Assembly (NCBI GenBank): GCA_002717915.1
Contig: PBCV01000015.1
Span: 31,715-36,883 of the forward strand
Length of the DNA stretch: 5,169 bases
Source: Fidelibacterota bacterium
GTDB lineage: Bacteria; Fidelibacterota; Marinisomatia; Marinisomatales; UBA1611
Direction: 5' to 3'
The translations under genes were made by a program, and so were the position numbers. The first letter of the stretch is position 1, and each line of letters opens with the position of its first letter. Shown here one piece after another: positions 1 to 5,169 of this stretch. Under the pieces are notes generated by a model. The model saw nothing but the letters and a program-made list of their open reading frames with translations. It was not told where the DNA came from and made no database searches.

Positions 1-2509
1 GTTTGCGCAATTTTAATTCTTGTTCCTGAAAAAATGTCAATTGGTTTGACGTTTCTGGAGGCGCAGAAGTTCCACCTTTCACAGATTGCTCAATATGATG
101 GTTCAGAATTTCAGATGCACGATGAATTACAGTATTTGGCAGTCCAGCCATTTTTGCCACGTGGATACCATAACTTTTATCGCCTGGCCCCTTAGCCACG
201 GATCTCAGGAACACAATTGTGTCTCCAAATTCTTTTACCTCAACATGGTGATTTTCCAAGCGATCCAGGGTCGTTTCTAAATCCGTTAATTCATGATAGT
301 GGGTGGCAAAAAGCGTCCGGGCGGCTAATCCATCAGCATTGTGGAGATACTCGGTGATAGCCCATGCCAGTGATAACCCATCAAACGTGGCTGTACCACG
401 TCCAATCTCATCCAGCAGAATCAGGCTTCTATCTGTTGCATTGTTTAATATATTGGCTGCTTCATTCATCTCTACCAGAAAAGTGCTTTCGCCACCTGCC
501 AGGTTATCACTTGCACCGACCCTGGTAAATAAACGATCCACAATACCAATCTTTGCCGTTTTTGCCGGTACAAAACTTCCAATCTGGGCCATAAGCGTAA
601 TCAGCCCTACCTGCCGGAGATAGGTTGATTTCCCTGCCATATTTGGGCCTGTGAGCAGATGGATCTGATTTGTTTGTGAATTCATGGAAAGATCATTAGG
701 TATGAACTTCTCTGTTGCTGGGAGTAACTGTTCTACTACGGGGTGTCTCCCTCTTTTTATATCCAAAAGATGTTTATTTGATAATGCAGGTTTTACATAA
801 TTATTTTTTAATGCAAGAGCTGCAAATCCAGCGATCAGGTCCAGCTGATTCATTGCTATAGCGTTTGTTTGGATATCTTTTATTGAAAAAAGGATAAACT
901 GGCAGACTTCAGAAAAAATGCGTGTTTCAATTGCAAGTATCTTTTCTTCAGCATTTAAAACTTTTTCTTCATATGCCTTTAATTCCTCTGTGATGTATCG
1001 TTCCGAATTCACCAGCGTCTGCTTTCGGATAAAGGATTCAGGAACCTTCTCTTGATGAACCTTCGTTACTTCAATGAAATAGCCAAAAACCTTATTGAAT
1101 CCTACTTTTAGTTTTGGAATATCCAATTCTTTCCTCATGGAACTCTGGAAGCTATCAATCCATGCCTTACCGGTTGCCAATAGTGTGCGTATTTCATCAA
1201 GTTCAGAATCAATTCCCGCACAAATCACGTTTCCCTGGCTGATTTGAGATGGTGGAGTTTCATTTAACGATTCGCTTACTTTTTCTACAATGTGATTTGT
1301 GTTCGTGAACGATTTCGACAACTTGGTTAAGTGCCTGTTCTCTGTTTCAACTAATGTTGTCTGCCACTGTGGAATATTCGAAAGAGTAGCAGACAGGGCT
1401 ACAACATCCCTGGGAGATGCTTTCCCCTGATTAATCTTTCCAAGGACCCGTTGAATATCCGATGTATGGGATAAAGAGTTTTGAATTGATTTAAGTACCC
1501 GAAGATGTTCCGTGAATGCCTCCACCATGTTGAGACGGGAATTCAATTTTCTAATATCTGTTAATGGATGGAATAGCCACCGTCTCAAAAGCCGGCCACC
1601 GCCGGCAGTGTGTGTACTGTCAATGCAATCCACCAACGTTCCATGGGTCCCTTGGGACGAAAGGGATTGAAATACTTCCAGGTTTTTTATTGTAAACCCG
1701 TCCAATCCCATAAAACCATCTTGGATCACAGGTGAGAGTTTTGATACATGATCTAGAGAAGATGATAAATTTGACTTAATATGATTCATCAGAGCCCCGG
1801 CTGCACAAATGCCTGATGACATTTCATCACACCCAAAACCCTTCAGTGATTTCACTCCAAAATGCCCGATCAGTTCTCTATAGGCCGTATCGTGATCATA
1901 AATCCATTCATCAATGTGGGTTATAAATGGCTGAAATTCGAGATACCAGTCTGAAGTAGAATACACAACACCATTTGCTAGAATGATCTCTTGGGGGAAA
2001 AATTTTAATATAGAATTTTTTAATTGGTTGATTTTACATTCTCCTAGATGGAATTCTCCAGTGGATGAATCCAAAAAAGAAAAACCGGCGTGATCTTTCT
2101 GACTGTGGATAGAGCCAATATAACGGTTAGATTTATTGTTTAACGTTTGATCGCTTGTAAGCGTTCCCGGGGTGACGACTTCGATAACATCACGTTTTAC
2201 AATACCCTTCGCCAGTTTTGGATCTTCTACCTGTTCGCAAATAGCAACACGATGACCTGCTTTTACCAGTTTTGATAAATACGTATCCAAAGCATGGTAG
2301 GGGAATCCAGCTAAATCTACATTAGCAGCCTTACCATTAGCACGTTTGGTTAAAACAATACCCAGTATTTTGGATGTAATGATTGCATCTTCTAAAAAGG
2401 TTTCATAGAAATCACCCATGCGAAATAAAACGAGCGCATCCTTATACTTAGATTTGACTTCCAGGAATTGTTTCATAACGGGCGTATTAGCCACCACTGT
2501 CTTACCCAT
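1..2509 (-). CDS. mutS: DNA mismatch repair protein MutS (C-terminal end cut by window edge)
   Basis: MutS binds base mismatches and small loops after replication and, as an ATP-dependent clamp, recruits MutL to start strand-specific repair. I translated the minus strand by hand from the ATG at 2509-2507 and found 836 codons without a stop down to base 2; the frame leaves the window at base 1. Domains in order: mismatch-recognition domain with GDFYE (F34 and E36 are the wedge Phe and Glu of the F-x-E motif), connector (about 125-260), core/lever beginning near GGGRLLRRWL (about 300), clamp (about 440-540), and ATPase. The ATPase shows Walker A TGPNMAGKST (K627, codon 631-629), the GASDNLAGGEST signature, Walker B LLDEIGRGT (D700, E701) and the FATHYHEL histidine (H737). 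E. coli MutS has 853 residues, so probably only a few tens are missing. The start is supported by an AGGAG 9 bases upstream and by the usual family N-terminus (TPVMKQFLE); a second ATG at codon 12 has no ribosome site. The 5' end overlaps selB by 8 bases. All key residues are intact, so it looks functional. Confidence 0.97.
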   Translation of the reverse strand, partial: MGKTVVANTPVMKQFLEVKSKYKDALVLFRMGDFYETFLEDAIITSKILGIVLTKRANGKAANVDLAGFPYHALDTYLSKLVKAGHRVAICEQVEDPKLAKGIVKRDVIEVVTPGTLTSDQTLNNKSNRYIGSIHSQKDHAGFSFLDSSTGEFHLGECKINQLKNSILKFFPQEIILANGVVYSTSDWYLEFQPFITHIDEWIYDHDTAYRELIGHFGVKSLKGFGCDEMSSGICAAGALMNHIKSNLSSSLDHVSKLSPVIQDGFMGLDGFTIKNLEVFQSLSSQGTHGTLVDCIDSTHTAGGGRLLRRWLFHPLTDIRKLNSRLNMVEAFTEHLRVLKSIQNSLSHTSDIQRVLGKINQGKASPRDVVALSATLSNIPQWQTTLVETENRHLTKLSKSFTNTNHIVEKVSESLNETPPSQISQGNVICAGIDSELDEIRTLLATGKAWIDSFQSSMRKELDIPKLKVGFNKVFGYFIEVTKVHQEKVPESFIRKQTLVNSERYITEELKAYEEKVLNAEEKILAIETRIFSEVCQFILFSIKDIQTNAIAMNQLDLIAGFAALALKNNYVKPALSNKHLLDIKRGRHPVVEQLLPATEKFIPNDLSMNSQTNQIHLLTGPNMAGKSTYLRQVGLITLMAQIGSFVPAKTAKIGIVDRLFTRVGASDNLAGGESTFLVEMNEAANILNNATDRSLILLDEIGRGTATFDGLSLAWAITEYLHNADGLAARTLFATHYHELTDLETTLDRLENHHVEVKEFGDTIVFLRSVAKGPGDKSYGIHVAKMAGLPNTVIHRASEILNHHIEQSVKGGTSAPPETSNQLTFFQEQELKLRK

Positions 2510-4376
2510 TCAATGCATCTCCTATGATGCGAATATTTTCTTGTCTTACTGTAAATTGATTCTTGTCTAAATATTCGAGGAGGGGGATTGCTGTTTTACG
2601 GGACAGGCCGGTCAAATTTTTAAAATCTGCAACAGTTAAGGTATGATTTGTTTTAAAAAATGTACGGATATCATGAAGTAATGACTTAAGATTGGTGTGG
2701 TGCAAATAGAAATTGCTGCCAAGGCCCTGAACCTTTTCCTGTTCCATAAGTATATGGATAAGATCCCCTACCCGTTTAGGATTATGCCCGCATAGTTCTG
2801 TGATTTCCCTCAATAAAACAGGTTCAACTCCAGATTGGTTCATGATTGTTTCTACCCTTGATAACTCATCAAGATCTTTTTGAGAAAACTCGGGCGTATA
2901 TCCAGATAGTGCATATCCCCCTTTTTCTTCTATAAGAATTCCAGTCTTCAGCATTTTTTTCACCATGATTTCAAACCAGGCTTCCGACCACTTTAGAGAA
3001 GTCTTGATCGCATCAGCAGTTATAACGGGCCTGAAAGGGTTTCTCGCGTAGGATTGATTAAAAAATGATTGTAATTCATCCTGCGCGTTTTCTGCCCCTT
3101 TTTTCGAAAACAGAAATCCTTTACTGGTTTTAATAATCTCAAGTTCATCCTGCCATTTATCAATTTGCTCCCTGGAATTGAAGAATAACGATTTCCATCT
3201 CCCGATTGAATTAGGCTTTTTCCAATGGTGACTAACCAGATAGCCAAAGCGCTCTTTTGGATCAACAGGTATTGTACGAGCTAGTTCCCGCATTGCAGAC
3301 CATGTGCCGTTGGGATTGGGATCCAGTACAATTCCACCTGCAATGGTCTCCATTGGAGAATAAGACCGAATAACAAACCGGTCATCCATGGCAACAGCGA
3401 TGGATAATTCAAGGTCCAAAATAAGATTTCCCGAATGTCCTTTTTCCAGTTTTATTGACCCACAGGTTGTTACCCTGCCCAAGACTTCAGATGTTCCAAA
3501 ATGGAACCTCAACCGCTGTTTATTTTTTACGATCCAGTCTGTTGACGGTATCATAGTAAGATGGGCAATTATACGTCTGGTCGGTTGCAATGAATGGGGT
3601 GTACACAATACTGTTCCTCTTTGTAATTCAGATGGCTTTGTATGTGCAAGATTAAGAGCAGCTCTATCCCCAGATTGGACCGTTCTGGCAGAATCACCGT
3701 GGGATTGCAACCCTCTTATCTTCCCCCTTGACTGGGAGGGTAGAATTTCAATTTCATCTCCAGATTTTGCTGATCCGTTGAGAACTGTGCCGGTCACCAC
3801 CGTCCCGAAGCCGGTTTTAGTAAAAACACGATCCACATTCATCCGGAAATTTTCTGAGCTAGAATTAAACTGTTCATCAACAGCCAATGAAAGAATATCG
3901 GATTTTAAGGACTCAACTCCATCGCCCGTCAAACTATTGATCCGTGTTAGAGATAAACAATCGAAACCCCTGTCTTCCAATAATTCCTGAATATCCAATT
4001 CGACTAAATCAATCCAATCCGAGTCTTGTACAAGGTCAGTTTTGGTCAGTGCCACCCATCCCCTATTCACGCCAAGAAGGGTTAAGATATCCAGATGTTC
4101 CCTCGTCTGTGGCATTACTCCGTCATCCGCAGCAACCACTAATAATCCGTAATGTATATTTGCAGCCCCTGCTGCCATATTACGGATAAATTTTTCATGC
4201 CCAGGAACATCAATCAGTGTAATGGATTCATTGAGATATGCAAAACCAAGATCGATGGTCATTCCCCGTTCTTTTTCTTCCAGTAAACGGTCTGTGTCTG
4301 TTCCAGTTAATGCCTTGACCAGCGATGTTTTCCCATGGTCAATATGACCTGCTGTTCCAACCACAACCTGTGGCAT
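2502..4376 (-). CDS. selB: Selenocysteine-specific translation elongation factor SelB
   Basis: SelB is a cytoplasmic GTPase that replaces EF-Tu for Sec-tRNA(Sec) and carries it to in-frame UGA codons followed by a SECIS hairpin. The 624 residues match the family length (E. coli 614), so the gene is complete. The N-terminal EF-Tu-like GTPase shows G1 GHIDHGKT (10-17), G2 around T40 in GMTIDLGF, G3 DVPGH (56-60, H60 being the expected catalytic histidine), G4 TKTD (111-114, the SelB form of NKxD) and a likely G5 near 147-151. Domain II starts around FRMNVDRVF (177-185); D182-R183 and R238 align with E. coli D180-R181 and R236, recalled as lining the selenocysteine pocket. Domain III follows to about 350. 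The C-terminal part (about 365-624) fits the four winged-helix modules, and the last, with [17 protein letters not shown] (588-604), is the typical SECIS-binding WHD4. The start lies one base after the selA stop with GAGGTG just upstream; the end overlaps mutS. Distinguished from EF-Tu and IF2 by the winged-helix tail and by its selA neighbour. Confidence 0.97.
   Translation of the reverse strand: MPQVVVGTAGHIDHGKTSLVKALTGTDTDRLLEEKERGMTIDLGFAYLNESITLIDVPGHEKFIRNMAAGAANIHYGLLVVAADDGVMPQTREHLDILTLLGVNRGWVALTKTDLVQDSDWIDLVELDIQELLEDRGFDCLSLTRINSLTGDGVESLKSDILSLAVDEQFNSSSENFRMNVDRVFTKTGFGTVVTGTVLNGSAKSGDEIEILPSQSRGKIRGLQSHGDSARTVQSGDRAALNLAHTKPSELQRGTVLCTPHSLQPTRRIIAHLTMIPSTDWIVKNKQRLRFHFGTSEVLGRVTTCGSIKLEKGHSGNLILDLELSIAVAMDDRFVIRSYSPMETIAGGIVLDPNPNGTWSAMRELARTIPVDPKERFGYLVSHHWKKPNSIGRWKSLFFNSREQIDKWQDELEIIKTSKGFLFSKKGAENAQDELQSFFNQSYARNPFRPVITADAIKTSLKWSEAWFEIMVKKMLKTGILIEEKGGYALSGYTPEFSQKDLDELSRVETIMNQSGVEPVLLREITELCGHNPKRVGDLIHILMEQEKVQGLGSNFYLHHTNLKSLLHDIRTFFKTNHTLTVADFKNLTGLSRKTAIPLLEYLDKNQFTVRQENIRIIGDALNG
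2519..2523 (-). promoter_or_regulatory. Ribosome binding site of mutS inside the selB 3' end
   Basis: The minus strand reads ATAGGAG followed by 9 bases and then the mutS ATG. AGGAG is a good Shine-Dalgarno match at a usable, slightly long spacing. It lies within the last codons of selB, so ribosomes ending selB pass over it. A nearer ATG in the same stretch (minus strand ATGCATTGA) meets a stop after two codons, which leaves the ATG at 2509-2507 as the mutS start. Inferred from sequence only. Confidence 0.7.
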
Positions 4377-4377
4377 C

Positions 4378-5169
4378 TTACACCTCGTCTATGGCCTTAG
4401 CTAATAGATTAATTTGGCTGGGAAGTACCGCTTTTAAATCAATATAAAATGTATGGCCTGACGTATAGCCTACAACAGGGATGGGGCCACACCGGAACCC
4501 TACAGCCAATTCAGTGATTTTCATTAACTTGGGTTTAAAAGAAAGTGCCATACTTTCTATTTTATCTTCTGGAAGCGATCCACTCCCTGCTTCTACCTCT
4601 GACTCAACAAGTTTTATGCCCAGATCCCTAATCTTTTTCCTTTTCTGAAAATCCAAGATTCTCTGTCCGCGGTTTTTCAGGATTCTCCTCGATGTCGTAA
4701 GCATACTTAAAGATAAATTATCTTTTGTAAAAGAATCTGACCGGTAAGACCTGAGTGTCTCTTCTAATAAGCCAATCGTGATTTTATCGCAGCGGAGAAC
4801 ACGGTAAAGAGGATTATTCTGCAATGTGTTGACCCATTTCTTTTTACCGATAATTAAACCAGACTGAGGACCACCAATGAGTTTATCTCCTGAAAAGGTG
4901 AGCAAATCGGGATTATTTTCCATGATCGCGTTTACCGGTATTTCATCCGCCAGGTTTAACGAGTTCATATCCAGTAAAACACCACTTCCCCAATCCGCCA
5001 TAATAGGGATCTTATGTTTTTTTCCCAGTGCAACTAATTCGGACAGCGGTACAGACCTTGTAAACCCTCTTACAACATAGTTACTGGTGTGCACCCATAG
5101 AATCAGTTTCGTTTTATTAGAAATGGCATTACCATAATCCTTACTATGTGTTCTGTTCGTTGTACCCAC
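4378..5169 (-). CDS. selA: L-seryl-tRNA(Sec) selenium transferase SelA, C-terminal part (N-terminus outside window)
   Basis: SelA is a PLP enzyme that converts Ser-tRNA(Sec), through a dehydroalanyl intermediate, into Sec-tRNA(Sec) using selenophosphate from SelD; in bacteria it is a ring of identical subunits (decamer in known cases). The visible 263 residues correspond to the C-terminal part of a protein usually about 460 long, so about 200 residues lie beyond 5169. The first codon, GTG, is best read as an internal valine: V-GTTNRTH is a conserved internal SelA block. Further marks, counted from this codon, are ADWGSG (58-63), the PLP-lysine motif FSGDKLIGGPQSG with K96 (codon 4884-4882), preceded by D95, and R123 and R126, which sit 27 and 30 residues after the lysine, the spacing I recall for the phosphate/selenophosphate-binding arginines in Aquifex SelA. 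AGSGSLPEDKIES near 195-207 is the C-terminal family block. The frame ends at TAA 4380-4378, one base before selB. No frameshift or lost key residue is visible. Related PLP proteins exist, but the motifs plus adjacent selB make SelA secure. Confidence 0.96.
   Translation of the reverse strand: MGTTNRTHSKDYGNAISNKTKLILWVHTSNYVVRGFTRSVPLSELVALGKKHKIPIMADWGSGVLLDMNSLNLADEIPVNAIMENNPDLLTFSGDKLIGGPQSGLIIGKKKWVNTLQNNPLYRVLRCDKITIGLLEETLRSYRSDSFTKDNLSLSMLTTSRRILKNRGQRILDFQKRKKIRDLGIKLVESEVEAGSGSLPEDKIESMALSFKPKLMKITELAVGFRCGPIPVVGYTSGHTFYIDLKAVLPSQINLLAKAIDEV
4381..4386 (-). promoter_or_regulatory. Ribosome binding site of selB, overlapping the last codons of selA
   Basis: The minus strand reads GAGGTG, then TAAG, then the selB ATG (4376-4374). 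GAGGTG is a Shine-Dalgarno-like purine run that also forms the last two sense codons of selA (Glu-Val). The selA stop TAA (4380-4378) lies between it and the start. This layout favours re-initiation of the same ribosomes, that is translational coupling of selA and selB, which would help balance the two proteins. The coupling is inferred, not shown. Confidence 0.7.

Noticed and set aside
303..623. A 106-codon open frame on the plus strand
   Set aside because: It is antisense to the ATPase domain of mutS (Walker A to Walker B region), whose protein reading is unmistakable; its sequence resembles no known family.
1..2509. Possible frameshift or in-frame stop in mutS
   Set aside because: Hand translation gave one uninterrupted frame with all MutS motifs in order and no stop codon; the only incompleteness is the window edge at base 1.
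3020..3265. An 81-codon minus-strand open frame within selB
   Set aside because: It is in a different frame of the same strand inside the SelB winged-helix region and has no family resemblance; treated as a shadow.
3388..3990. A 200-codon open frame on the plus strand
   Set aside because: It lies wholly antisense to the highly conserved selB coding sequence, shows no recognisable domain and is best explained as a chance shadow frame.
5167..5169. GTG at the window edge as a true selA start
   Set aside because: The residues that follow (GTTNRTH) are an internal conserved block of SelA, about 200 residues from the normal N-terminus, so the codon is an internal valine and the gene continues outside the window.

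Overview
The window is a compact, single-strand bacterial gene block. All three genes are read on the minus strand, so transcription runs from high to low coordinates in the order selA > selB > mutS. The first and last genes are cut by the window edges. There is essentially no non-coding DNA: selA and selB are separated by 1 base, and selB and mutS overlap by 8 bases. No stretch over 300 bases lacks a gene, and I see no tRNA or rRNA, CRISPR array, insertion sequence, notable repeat, promoter or terminator hairpin.

Region by region: 5169-4378 encodes the C-terminal part (about 263 residues) of SelA, the PLP enzyme that turns Ser-tRNA(Sec) into Sec-tRNA(Sec). Positions 4376-2502 encode a complete 624-residue SelB, the selenocysteine-specific elongation factor that brings Sec-tRNA(Sec) to UGA codons marked by a SECIS hairpin. 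Positions 2509-1 encode 836 residues of the mismatch-repair ATPase MutS, lacking only a short C-terminal tail beyond base 1.

How they work together: SelA makes the charged tRNA and SelB delivers it, so the first two genes are consecutive steps of one pathway. The host therefore very probably decodes some UGA codons as selenocysteine and should carry selC, selD and at least one selenoprotein gene elsewhere. MutS works in a separate pathway (post-replicative mismatch correction). Its place directly behind selB, with overlapping ends, suggests co-transcription and possible translational coupling rather than a shared function.

The organism is a bacterium: the SelA/SelB are of bacterial type and Shine-Dalgarno-like sites precede both internal starts. 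The DNA looks moderately AT-rich by eye (not computed). The phylum cannot be fixed from this window. The MutS tail (QLTFFQ...) resembles, from memory, MutS of the Bacteroidota/Chlorobi/Marinimicrobia neighbourhood, but this is a weak inference. I found no sign of a novel system; these are three well-known gene families with conserved key residues, and the only mildly unusual point is the gene order.
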